This document shows, piece after piece, positions 21,214 to 32,099 of a DNA stretch of 58,000 nucleotides. The translations under genes and the position numbers were made by a program. The stretch is from contig CM055095.1 of NCBI GenBank assembly GCA_029204225.1, positions 48,689,364 through 48,747,363 of the forward strand. Direction: 5' to 3'. Source of the stretch: Diphasiastrum complanatum. Lineage: Eukaryota; Streptophyta; Lycopodiopsida; Lycopodiales; Lycopodiaceae. The notes below the pieces were generated by a model. It was not told the DNA's origin. It searched no databases and saw only the letters and a program-made list of their open reading frames with translations. Position 1 is the first letter of the stretch; each line of letters opens with the position of its first letter.

Positions 21214-24200
21214 CTAGAATGTACTACCATCGGGAGGCTGTTGCAGCTTCCGATTATATGGAGCAGCCATTTCTCTTTTAATCTCTGTCAATATGTCCTC
21301 CATGGTGTAATCACGGTTCCAATTTGCAAGCAAGGAAAACTGTTTCGGTTCAACCTGCATTTGCGCCCACCAACACCGTCATTCACCAACTGATTGCCTC
21401 TCCACATCAAACCTCAAGCTCCTATCAATCATTTTAGTAAATGCCCAAACAGAGTACGATCTTGATTACAGTCCCTATTGTTTCCAAGAAAATGGGTAAC
21501 TGCATATTAGGCTAGTTTTGATGTAGATTAGGCTAGCTTTACTGTAGATTACATGCCCAAAAAGAATGTCTTGAACACAGTCACTATTGCTGCTAAGAAA
21601 ATGGGTAGCTGCAAACTAGGCTAGTTATCTTACTGCAGCATTGCATGCCCCAAAAGGGTATGGTCTTTATATCAGTCACAATTGCTTCTAAGAAAATGGA
21701 CATACCATCCCAGTCTCCTGGTTGACGCATGTCATGTTGATTCGAGAATAGAAACGCACATTTGGAGGCTTTTCGGGATAATCTTTGTCACAGAAGAGCT
21801 TCAACTGATATATACGCCCTTCGTGGACCGACTATATTGAGATGAATCAATCAATCCAGCATATCAGCCATTGTAAAAGTTATACACTGTACTCATATCA
21901 AAGACAAGAAAGTAAGACCATGAGGGATAAAATGGTTGTTTCGCAGTAAAATCTACATTGTGAGGGCCGAGAATTGTGCCGGTCCATGAGCGCATATACA
22001 CATCGTTTCCATCATCCATCCCCAAACTGACCGAAGCATCGCCAAGCCCCTTTTCGCCTCTCTCAAGCTCTTCGAGCAATCGGAAGTTTCTAGGAACTGG
22101 GAAACCAATGATCAAAACTTGCAAATATCAAAATCTGATAGTTATCAGGTTTAGATTTGAGAGCTGCTCTTGAATTTAGTGAAACAACATAGAAAAGCCC
22201 AATTATAGCAAGTAAGCTGGAATCTAGATGACAGAACTCAGGTTGGTCATTTCAGATGTCAAGAAGGAAACTCTATAGTTAAGTTTAAGGACAATGTATG
22301 TCAGCACTATATAGATGTCATTTCCAGTTATATTAAGAGTTCAAGCATATGATAATCTGCTGTCGAATTTGCAAGAAAGAAATCAAGCATTTTCTCAGCA
22401 CTTCAACAATCAGAATCATAGTACTGTAGTGTAAGAAATGTGTTTGTTCCAACCAGCTTTCCCTGGAAAAAGCTGTTTTCTATTCTTTCTTTATGTTCTA
22501 AATGATTATAATAGAGTTGTGAGCTTCATTATATCATAGGAAACAACTCAAGATCCTAGAATAGTTAGAAGTTGCTTGAAACAAAATCATATGAAATCTG
22601 AAATGTTTCACAGAAAAGTAAACAAGCTGAAAGGCCTAGAACATGTCGTCTGGAGGACTTTGTAAGTACTTTAAAAAATGGATCTGAAATATTAGCAGTC
22701 AACCACCATCAATCAATGAGTCAAACATGAAATTTTTTTTATGGTTTTCGGCCTCAAAAAGTAGAGTAACTCATTATCGTAGTTTTGCAACAATTGGAGA
22801 CAGGAGTTGACAAAACACTAATTAAGCCGCAAAACATCAATAAAATTGACAATAAAAAACTACCATGAGTTTTAGAACCAATGATGTTTGAACCCTCAAG
22901 ATGATAGCAAGTGGGGGCTGGAGATATCCAGCAAAATAAGATGCGCTAATCACATGGTTCAAGGTGTGAATGGAATGCGAATGGACTACAATAGATGCCC
23001 TTATAATTTCTTTAAATAGTGCAGCAGAGAGATCTTAAAGAGAAGACAAACCTTGCAAAAGAAAACAGAAGAGATGAAGATGAATTCTCAAAACCCTAAA
23101 TTTTGGGCCTCAACTTTTCCAATTGATAGGAACTCCTTCAGTGCCGGACTACCAAGACTCCAGGTTTGTGATCAAATCCCAAAAATTGTTAGAGCTCAAT
23201 TGTGGTCTTGCAGTCAAAGAATATGAAGAGATGACAGATAGTTCTTTATTATACAGGCTTTTGAGAGTAAATTTGGTCATCAAACTAGTGTAAAAAGCTC
23301 GAATATGCAATCAAGTCTTCAAAAATTCAGAATGCTGAGAAACAAAAATTGAAATCAATGAAGTTCTAAAATCAGAAGTTTCTAACATGCTACATTATGG
23401 TGAGCCAAATTGTGGAATAACCATATTTCTTTCACTGGCATACGATTTGCAATTGAAATATGAAAAACTTGGTTCTCTGCAATTCGGAGCTGAAAGACTT
23501 AAAATCAGTTTCTCCCTCTTTTGATCCAAACTTTGCAAAGAAGATCAAGATATTGCATCACCCATCGTAAAGGATGTTCTATTATGTGGACTTAACAACA
23601 ATCTTTTTCTCCCCACCCCAAAAGATGCTTTGATACCAAGTTGTAGGAATCACATGGGTAAGTAGGGTTTCTAGTTGCTCACGTAATAGATCTGTAATGA
23701 ATGTTTTTGGACAGTAGTTTGCTCCCCTTGGTTTAAGAACAACTCCAAAACCAATAGATTTCTAGGGTTTACTTCACTCAAACTCTCCTGTAATTGCATG
23801 CAAACCGACAAACATACAAGAAAAACAAATTTTCTTGCACAAAATTCAAGAAACTAAACCCTACATCCACTTTTTTCCTCGAACCTTAATGTTCTCCTTC
23901 ACCAACACCTACGCTTTGATACCAAAAGCTGGGAATGGATGGTAATAAACCTAGTTGCTAGCAACACATCACTAGATAAATCACACAAACCGTACAAGAT
24001 ACTATGGAGAACAACACATAAGATCTAGGATAGCAAAGCACACAACATCATGTTAGAGCTAGAGTGAATGTACAAAATACAAGTAGAAGACGCATAGTTA
24101 GAGCAGGTCATATTTTTTGTATAGCTAGTTAACTATCTACATATTAGTAGATAACTTGAAATCTTCACCTCTCATGAACCACGTATCTCAGCATTTGATC

Positions 24201-27200
24201 ATAAACAGACAGCTCTTTTGATTAGTAAAACTTTCTCTCTCTCTCTCTCAACATAGTAAAGTACTAAATCTTTCAAAATGTAGGAGTCGATCCATTTGAA
24301 CCACATGAGCAGTGACCCTACTACTAACTTGTGCATTCCATAACTGTGTCAAGGTACTGGCAAGGGGCATGAGCTGATGGCTGGTTTGCATATGCCACAT
24401 GTCGACATCATAACTATCCGGGCTAGGAGGCTATTGAGGGAAGAATGGTGAGATCATGTAAAAGATGCCTCATTCTTCTTTAAGATTGTACAGGTAGTGG
24501 GACGTGATGTAGTTCACTGCCGTAAGACATGTTTTTGAGATGTAGTCTGGGCAGGATATATGTACTCCTTTTGCTATGACTGGCAGTGTGTCTTTTTGGT
24601 GTCAGTAAACTACTTGTTCTTGCAATTCATAGCTAGGATGATTCTTGTTCTTTGCTTGCATTCAAGTTCTGCTGCGTGAATGTTTTTCTACATTGGTTAT
24701 GGGCCCACGTGAGAACTAAACCACCGTGCAAGGAGAACCTGATTACATTCGTTTTTTATATTGCATTCAATACTGACACAAGCCAGCTCGTGTGATCCAA
24801 AGACACTTTTTATCAGCAAATTCTTGAACAGCCCATTTCTCTTGAGTAACGCACATCAGGAGATGGCGTCAGAACTGTCAATGGAACGTGGTTGCAGGAA
24901 CGGAGGTCATTGAGCGAGATGCAGAAGGGGTGCCTAGGAGCAACGCGCAGGCATAAGTCATAGCTCACAAGAATGCGAAGGCACACATGATCATGTGCAC
25001 ATTGCTTGGAGATGCAGACGTTTCTCTGGTCAGGGACCAGGAAATATCAAAGGGAGTATGGGATGCCTTGCAGCAAAGTTATCAATCAAAAGGGTTCTCA
25101 AGTATACTTATGCTCCAAAGGCAGTTGGCAAGCATAAAGATGTTGTTTACCAGCAAGTTACGATCCTCTAGTAATGCTACTAGATGCACATGAAGGTGAA
25201 ATGAGCATGGATCTCATCACTAGGAGGCTCATACAAGAGGAGGCACGCCAGAAGATAAATCCCCCTCAGGATGAGGTAGCCTTACTTGGTGGGGTAAAGA
25301 GGATAAACTTCAAGATTAGTAAACAAACGGAGGCCATTGAAAGGGGACAAACAAGCCAACCTTGGAAAGAAAGCAAGAGGAGGAACTGCCAAGACAGACC
25401 AGAGAAAAGATGCTTCTAGTGTGATAAGACATGCCATTTTGCCAGGAGGCTCGAAACTCAGAAGATTGGGAAATGTGGCACAAGGCAATGTCTGAAGAGA
25501 TGAATTCCATCCAAAGGAATAATGTGTGGGAATTAGTACATCTACTAGATGGCAGGAAAGCTATTGGATGTAAGTGGGCTTATAAATTGAAATATGATGT
25601 GGATGGAAATATAGAGTGATATAAGGCCAAAATCGTGGCAAAGGGGTATACCCAGGTCGAAGGGCTAAATTATGAAGAAACTTTTGCGCCGGTAGCAAGA
25701 GTAGGGTCCATCATGGCATGGGCTACAACTAATGACATGAAATACTTCAACTGGACGCCTTCTTGAATGGGAACCTCAATGAAGATGTATATTATGAAGC
25801 AACTAGAAGGTTTTGAGCAAGAACCAAATAAGGTTTGTAGATTGAAAAAGGCAATATAGGGGCTTAAACAAGCATCACGAGTGTGGTACGAGAGGATGGA
25901 GCAATTCCTTAAAGCCAAGGGGTATCAGAAATGCAGCACAGACCATAGGTTTTTTTTACAGAAAGACAACTTTGCAAATCGTGCTTATAGCTGTATATGT
26001 TGATGATATTATCATGATTGAATTCATGTGATAAGGAACAGAGCAACAAGAGAAATGTACCTAAGTCAGGAAAGATACATTATAAGTATGCTCAGAAAGT
26101 ATGGAATGGACAATGCAAGTCCAATAGCAACGCCACTTGATCCAGGGGCCAGGCTCAGTTCATATATGTCGCCAACATCTGAAGAAGAAAAGATGGAAAT
26201 GAAGGGATGCCCTTACAGAAATCTCATTGGTTCGTTGATGTATAACATGATTTGCACTAGGCCAGATATCTCCACTGCCTTAGAAAAATTAAGTCAGTTC
26301 TTGACTAATCCGGGGGTAGAACATTGGCAAGCTTCCAAGAGGGTTTTGAGATATCTTAAAGGAACCTTGAATGGGCAAGGAACCTAGATGACATAAAGTC
26401 AACCTGTGGATACGTGTTCCTGATGGGCAATGCAGCTGTACTATGGAGAAGCTCGAAGCAAAAATCGGTCGCACTTTCATCCACCGAGGCAGAGTTAATG
26501 GGATTATGTTATGGAGCAAGAGAATACTTGTGGATTAGTAATTGCTGTGCAGAAGTGGATATCACAACGGAAGGCATGAAGATACATAACGATAATCAAG
26601 GATGTATCTTCATTTGCAAAAATGGAGGATTCCACAAGAAAAGCAAGCATATAGACATTCAATATAACTTTGCCAAGGATCTGGTACAAAGTGGTAGAAT
26701 GATATTGCATTACTGCCCCACCAGTAGTATGATAGCGGACATTCAAGTTCTGCTGCGTGAATGTTTTTCTACACTTGTGCATAGCAGAGGGTATATAATT
26801 CAACAGGTTTTGGCATGGATTTTGTTCAAGAGCACTACCTTAAAGTGGACACTGGACCTGATATAGGCTCAAAAAGCACGGCCAAGTAAGAGGTTGTTTA
26901 GGATGACTATAAGGCTTTTTGGGAGGGTGCAAATAAGGACAATCGTGTATTCTCTTCTGTTGCCAGTTTGGACCGCAAAAAAAACAAGCCAGGCAAAGGT
27001 TATCAAGAACAAGAACAAATGAGGCTAACTGATACGTTGCATACAATGGGCAATCGAAATGCTCCCAGATTCAACATGAATTCTGCCTTTGTTGATACAC
27101 CTACATCCACTCCTGTCCATGTATGTGCAGCCTATTTAAGACGCTATCGAATCCACTAATTGATACACTGGAACAAACTGTCAACACCAAGTGAAATGCT

Positions 27201-27498
27201 TCACAAGAAGCTACAGAGTAAATTTGAATGCATTGACACACTCCTGTAACAATTGCATCATTATAGAACAATTTCTATTTAAAGAATGAGTTTTCTTTGT
27301 CTCCCTTTACAATTGCTTCATCATATAACAGCAGATACGCAAAGATTGTGCTTTTCGTTGACAATTGCATCATCACAAAGCAGTAACGGAGTAATTTTCT
27401 GAAACATAACGCAATAATGTCTAGGAATAGTCAGTAACAAGAAAATGGGCAACAGGAAATGTAGAAGACTTACCAACAACAGATGTGGCCATAGGCAT
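21214..27498 (-). CDS. UEV1: Ubiquitin-conjugating enzyme E2 variant (UEV1/MMZ type), spliced, intact
   Basis: The product is the non-catalytic partner of Ubc13 (UBC35/36 in plants), which together build Lys63-linked ubiquitin chains in DNA-damage tolerance and signalling. Coding exons on the minus strand: 27498-27474, 22096-21957, 21831-21706, 21354-21214. These total 432 nt, or 143 residues plus stop, normal for the family. All introns are GT-AG (donors GTAAGT, GTAGAT, GTATGT) and phases agree. Exon 1 encodes MPMATSVV and shares a Val codon with exon 2 ([28 protein letters not shown]). Exon 3 has [16 protein letters not shown] and [12 protein letters not shown]; exon 4 has [14 protein letters not shown] and ends PPDGSTF. 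The HPN/active-Cys signature of true E2s is absent, as expected. No frameshift or stop. Intron 1 (5377 bp) contains a copia element. The second in-frame ATG is two codons on. I did not identify a TATA box or poly(A) signal. Confidence 0.93.
21441..21700. repeat. Diverged tandem repeat in UEV1 intron 3
   Basis: Three copies starting with atgccc at 21441, 21553 and 21645. Each carries a common word (ctaagaaaatggg or close) after a cagtc-ctattg block. Copies 1 and 2 also share a gcta(g)ctt/ggctagtt stretch. Copy 3 is truncated against the exon 3 donor site. Confidence 0.7.
23627..23638 (-). other. tRNA-iMet-type primer-binding site in UEV1 intron 1
   Basis: The minus strand reads TGGTATCAAAGC, one base from the canonical TGGTATCAGAGC. 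The sequence to its right ends gattcctacaac on the minus strand, a plausible LTR end. No gag or pol follows to the left. Confidence 0.45.
23913..23924 (-). other. Second tRNA-iMet-type primer-binding site in UEV1 intron 1
   Basis: The minus strand again reads TGGTATCAAAGC, preceded by ccattcccagcttt. It lies 286 bp from the site at 23627-23638. Two such sites in the same orientation suggest remnants of two related LTR elements, or of one small non-autonomous element, in the intron. Confidence 0.45.
24332..24692 (+). repeat. Probable 5' LTR of element B
   Basis: The right end is fixed by the 34-bp identity with 26740-26773 and by the primer site that follows at once. The left end (TGCATT at 24332) is inferred from the TG start and the flanking CTTG, so it is less certain. 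Confidence 0.55.
24693..24709 (+). other. Primer-binding site complementary to the anticodon arm of tRNA-iMet
   Basis: Directly after the LTR the sequence is TTGGTTATGGGCCCACG. TTATGGGCCCAC is the exact complement of GUGGGCCCAUAA, the anticodon stem-loop of eukaryotic initiator tRNA-Met, rather than of its 3' end. Copia of Drosophila and some relatives prime this way, from a cleaved half-tRNA. Confidence 0.65.
24900..25430 (+). pseudogene. Element B gag fragment
   Basis: [30 protein letters not shown] and [10 protein letters not shown] match the copia capsid pattern. After a frame change, [17 protein letters not shown] and a partial zinc knuckle (RCF, a stop, then [11 protein letters not shown]) follow. 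The reading frame then runs straight into reverse transcriptase at about 25440. Confidence 0.7.
25431..26735 (+). pseudogene. Element B reverse transcriptase and RNase H
   Basis: Blocks: [32 protein letters not shown], a stop, [37 protein letters not shown]-type region broken by stops near 26000. Then come [77 protein letters not shown] and the KHIDIQYNF end of RNase H. The motif-A segment (normally QMDVKTAFLNG) is damaged. The last frame (26414-26866) reads out of RNase H into the LTR remnant. Confidence 0.85.
26740..26773 (+). repeat. 3' LTR remnant of element B (34 bp)
   Basis: Identical to 24659-24692, the last 34 bp of the 5' LTR. It begins immediately after the RNase H codons IAD, where TK and the polypurine tract would be expected, so about 330 bp of LTR and the internal 3' end were deleted together. 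Confidence 0.8.
26800..27159 (+). pseudogene. Unrecognised coding-like stretch in UEV1 intron 1
   Basis: A plus-strand frame of about 115 codons with only two stops (near 26887 and 26902). Readable parts: [74 protein letters not shown]. It has the composition of real protein and no retroelement motif. It lies outside element B, antisense to UEV1. It may be an exon or retrocopy of another host gene; I cannot name it. Confidence 0.4.
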
Positions 27499-29639
27499 TT
27501 TGGGCTCCGGAGGCTGCTGCTTTTGTGACAGCTGCCGGTTGCACAGCCAACAACACCTATGTGTGCAACCACAAATTGGCCTGAACCACCGACAACCTAT
27601 TGTTGCAGATGGGTGGGTATAGTCAGATCTGACTTGCATTGCATAAATCAAATCTGTGAGAATGTGAAGGACTCTGCTTTCTCAGAGCAAGAAAGAATTG
27701 CTATTAATGCCTGTTTGTGGACTGATCATAAGCAAACCCACATCAGAGTAGTGGATAGTAGTTCACTCACCAATCTATTAGAATATTTTCCATCTTAAAA
27801 CAGGCCAAAAGTGATGTCTTGATTAGATCATTGCAGAAATCATTTGCAGTGAGTGGAGTGGAATGCTTACAATAGCTATTTTGAAAGCCCAATTCTTCTA
27901 GGTAGATTGTTGTGCAGAAATTCAGCTCCTATGAGAGAGTGTGAGCAGCTCTTTTGCAGACAGGTCGCTGATCATCTGCTGATAGTCTGAAATGAGAACT
28001 GACAGTCCACAGAACAGATGGTCTCATTTACTTTTTATGCACATCTGAAGTGAGGGGTCCACCTTTCGTGAAAGAGGGAGCAAGCAAGGGGGTCCTCGGC
28101 CTAAGGCTCTTGGGAAGGCCTACCCTTCATAACAAACTAAAAAATGGGTAACAAGTGAAAGGCCCAAGGCAAGGCAAAGGAACTTGCAGAAACCACCTCT
28201 TGAAATTATTAGTGGGAAGTTCCTTACGAGCTATACTTCGGGCAAATTCACAAATGAAAGCATATAAGAAGAAAAAGGAAAGACCCAAATTTAAATTGAC
28301 ATAGTTGGTCAAAAGATCTAGAAATGTTGAGTTGGATTGACTCATGACCACACCAACATTCGAGATCAATAAAAATAAACAAATTCAAATGGAGCAACAC
28401 GCAAATCCTACAGCAAGTGTGCCCAAAGAGGAGATTTATTAGCAAGGCATATATTTGTTAATGTTTATAGACTAAATAATGAAAGATAAAGTGCACATTC
28501 GAGCAAGTGCTCCATTAAGAATCATGGTGCATTTATGAGTAAGCCCACAACAACATCAACCTCATATTGGAATCTACAAAAGCACTAGCACATTCTTCTC
28601 CTTCTCCATGATAATGGAAAAAGAGCTCGCCTTTTGTGATGCTTTGGGACCCATCTCCTCCCCCTATAAAAGCAACTGACATATTTACATGTATATATAT
28701 AAAATATTCGTCCATGAGACATACCAAGATTGGGGGTTATGTTAATGATTGGAGCTTAAAGATATAGAGTCACACTTTGGGAGCATATTATGGTTAGCTT
28801 ATAATTGCACTACTTATTTGCATCATCCCTTAAGCACTTCATAAACTAAAGATTCTTGTGTAGTTTGAGACTATGAGTCAACAACTATGATATTTTTAAC
28901 AAGGTTATTTCATCCTAACAAAAATATGATGCTACATATACGAAGATTTGAAAAGCCATGATAGGCTGTCACAAGGCACTTTTGCTTAATAGTGAAAAAT
29001 TTGAGCTTGGTGCTTCCACTTGACAATAACTCTCGTATGGAAAAGTTATATGAATCCCCAAATCATTATTTACTTATTATGTTCCACGACAATCAAAGAA
29101 TGAAATAATGACTTGCCACTTGATCATAATATCCATCCAAAATCACCCTCGAGTTATGGAGTTGTTGACAAGCCATCCTTGAGCTACGGTCAGGACATAA
29201 GTGATATTGGTATCCTATACCATCCCTCATGCATCTCAAGCTCAGGTATAAGAAATAGCTCTATCACGGAGTAGCATCTAAGCACACCATCAACCTCCCT
29301 TGGGTAGAATAATAAATTGCATTAGAGACCTCTACCCTTCTAAAATTCCTTGGTAGACACTCTCCAATACACATGTCACACCTAAACATATGACATGTGG
29401 AAAATTTGCATATTGACACATGCAATATATCTAGATCTATATTTGCACATCTATTGATATAATTCCTATCATTGGAATACCATTGGGTTACCCATTTATG
29501 AATTCAAGTATATAACACTCTCTGTCGTTTATAGTGCTCTCATATCCAACAAAATAGTCAATGAATGTGTTTTGCCCACGACTACACATCATTTTCCTCT
29601 TTTATTGTCAAATATGAGTGTCATTTGTTGGGAGAGAGA
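27499..29639. other. Upstream of UEV1 and intergenic; no gene seen
   Basis: The first few hundred bases should hold the UEV1 5' UTR and promoter, but no clear TATA box could be assigned. An upstream in-frame stretch to 27651 could extend the N-terminus, but family members start near MPMATS. Beyond 28000 nothing coding is seen. Confidence 0.4.
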
Positions 29640-30299
29640 GAGAGAGAAACGAATAAATGACGAACAAGACGCGAACGAGAAACGAACTCGAACAAGAAAC
29701 GAACAAGTAGCGAACTCAAACAGGAAATGTTCGTGCGCAGCGGAATGAGTTAAATGACTCTCTCCCTAAGCATGACTACACCTATCAGAATGAACAGAAC
29801 AGATAGTGATTGAAATCACGGTCATTCTAGATTACGTAGCCAAACCTTTGAATGGACGAAGCGCTAGAAGAATAATTTGTCGCGAATTGCAAGACAAATT
29901 ATTTGTCGCGAATGATTCACGAAGAGCTAGACAGTGCTCGACTGATAATTAGTCGTGAATTATTCACAAAAGATAAGAATAAAAAATAATTGTTTATCAT
30001 CAGAAAGAGCAACTGGAACAATCAAACAGAAAGAAGAATAAGCATAGCAATATTGACAGATCTTAAAGCCGAATAAATGAACTGTGTCAGATTAAGTATA
30101 GCAAGTATACAGATCAATAATGCGATAGAGCACAAGACAGTAGCGGACGAAACCACGTGCCCTACAAAGCTTATTTCTGTCTATAATGAGGAATATAACC
30201 TCCTTTGCTTGTTCTAGACTTATCTTGCTCTTCTCACATACACTGCTTCATCATCCTCTGTTAAATACACAGATGGTATCTACTATATACAAGATATTA
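29640..30299 (-). mobile_element. Possible LTR or leader sequence next to the copia fragment
   Basis: Dense in the word cgaac (29650-29715) and carries a near-direct repeat of aatttgtcgcgaat (29876-29925), resembling the cgaa/ttcgc-rich LTR style of element G. It directly follows, on the minus strand, a copia RT fragment that breaks off at about 30300. No ends were defined. Confidence 0.25.
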
Positions 30300-30760
30300 C
30301 AGGTGTGCAGATATGAAAGTACAGAGTGGATGTGCTGTCTGTAGGAGATCGTGGGGTGAATCCTCGTGCTACCAGTCTTACCTTCCTTCGATCAATTGCT
30401 CCGTTGGCATTGTATTTGATCTTAAAGATCCATTTGCAATCAATAATATTACAGCAATAGGAGCTTCGACTAATGACCATGTCTGATTCTTGATCAGAGA
30501 GGAATACTCTCTGTCCATAGCTTCTCTCCAGAGATCAGAGTCTGGTTGGCTAAGTGCCTCTTCGACTGTTGTCGGTTCCTTCATTAAAAGACAGGCAGAC
30601 TCAAGAGTATACCTTGTGGGCTGTGTGCGCACTCTCGGCTTGATCTTCTGGGAAGCAGAACTTCTTGGACTTAGAAAATTTATTTTTATGCTTTCACTCT
30701 CTCCCATGAATCATCATTCTCAATATGAACTTTTTGTTGAATCAAACACTCATAGATAGA
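30300..30760 (-). pseudogene. Ty1/copia reverse transcriptase N-terminal fragment
   Basis: The minus strand reads TTVEEALSQPDSDLWREAM, DREYSSLIKNQTWSLVE and, after a frame change, CKWIFKIKYNANGAIDRR and RLVARGF, then loses homology. EYSSLIKNQTW is also in element D (36920-36952), so this is a fragment of that family in the opposite orientation. Upstream (about 30760-30700) is a decayed integrase tail. Confidence 0.8.
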
Positions 30761-32090
30761 ACAATTTATCGATTATCTAACTTTAGTTTATAGTATTTCT
30801 TTGGTTCCAAAGGTACACCAACGCTAAATCTTCTAAATGGGTGAGATTTTCATCAGATCCAACTGCATCACTTTCATATGAACTTGATTTCAACTAGCTT
30901 AGATGAAACACTGGAAGAGCAATAGATTTGTCCTAAAGATCAAATTTATAAACTAAAGATCCAATTTTTTAATGATTTGAAATGGTCCACAATATCTAGT
31001 AGACAACTTAAAAGTATTTTTATGCATAATTTTAGAATCTTTTGAAATTAGGCCAATCCAAAGAGATTTACCTTTAAGTAACTCAAGCCAAGTATTAATT
31101 AATCAAATGAGTGATTGAGTGGGCAATGAATCAATTGAGTATATGATTGATTGTTTGATTTTGATCATTCCATCTTGAAAGAAAGATCGAGTGAGATTAT
31201 CACTCATCTTAGACAAGAGTTTAAACTGAGAGCTTTGAACATTGACTGCTATGTGGTCTTTAAATTAGTTGAGATAGGCCTGCACGCACTATCTACTGAT
31301 TTTGATTGCTCGTCATGTGTTGCCCCACCCAAGCAATTTTCTTGATAGCAATGTTACTAGAATATTAGATTTACATTAAGCATAATTAGAATATACATGG
31401 ATTAGATGTTGGCATGTCTTTAACAAATTTTATTATATTTGTTCAGAACATACGGTCTCATAATGATTACTTATGATGTGGTATAGAGTAGCTGGCTACA
31501 GTGTGTATATGTCATCGACGACGTCATCATCATCAGATAGATATTCATCTCATGATCGCAACAGCAGGTATATATTGTTATTGATATTGACATCAATTGC
31601 ACTTTATTTGTTATTTGAATATGAGTGTATAATTTTTCTTGCAAATTTATTCTTACAATGACATTTGATTGGAATTATAAATTCTAGGAAATTTATCGTA
31701 CCTCCACGTGATTTAGAGAAAGAAAAAAGAATTGAGCCCTATCACAGAAAAAAGGAGCAATTAAGACTAAAGTACAATGAACAACTATTGACTGGTTCAT
31801 CTTCAAGCTCTTCCATCAGTTGACGTAGACCGCCTATTGATCCATCACATGTATGTATATTGATTTATGTCATAATTTTTTATTTGTAATAATGATGTAA
31901 TCTGATTTGCTCTTTAGATATAGTATATTGCTCTTTGGAAAGCCAAGACACCACTCCATCACAAATGAAGGTTGAAAATGCACCAAATGTACAAAGACTA
32001 CTTTGTCAATTTTTGTCAGATGTTACAGTTCGTCACATGTTAGAATTTGTCAATTTTCACACTGAAAGAATTTGTGCAATTTGCAATTAG
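30761..32090. other. Intergenic, no gene seen
   Basis: Short frames only. A Ser-rich stretch near 31780 (SSSSSS) follows a Lys/Glu-rich one; it may be the upstream part of the CACTA remnant but matches nothing I know. Confidence 0.35.
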
Positions 32091-32099
32091 TTTCAACCA

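Larger units (their letters stand above)
24332..26773 (+). mobile_element. Ty1/copia element B inside UEV1 intron 1, internally deleted
   Basis: Plus strand, opposite to the host gene. A probable 5' LTR (24332-24692, TG...CA, 361 bp) is followed by an unusual primer site, a gag fragment, a direct jump into reverse transcriptase, RNase H, and the last 34 bp of the 3' LTR (26740-26773, identical to 24659-24692). CTTG flanks both ends (24328-24331 and 26774-26777), a possible short target duplication. Protease and integrase are absent. At 2.4 kb it is about half the length of a full copia. Confidence 0.75.

Noticed and set aside
21864-22124. Calling the UEV1 exons a truncated single-exon pseudogene
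   Set aside because: The ORF breaks at both ends are canonical splice sites, and exons 1, 3 and 4 were found in phase, giving an intact 143-residue protein.
24328-26783. A longer target duplication (ACTTGTGCAT) around element B
   Set aside because: Ten bases match at both ends but include the inferred first LTR bases. Copia makes 5-bp duplications, so only CTTG is offered and with caution.
21214-27498. Calling the gene an active ubiquitin-conjugating E2
   Set aside because: The HPN motif and active-site Cys context are absent; sequence and length match the UEV class.
29631-29648. Short (GA)n runs here and at 24236-24248 and 34819-34834
   Set aside because: Too short to list as separate repeats.
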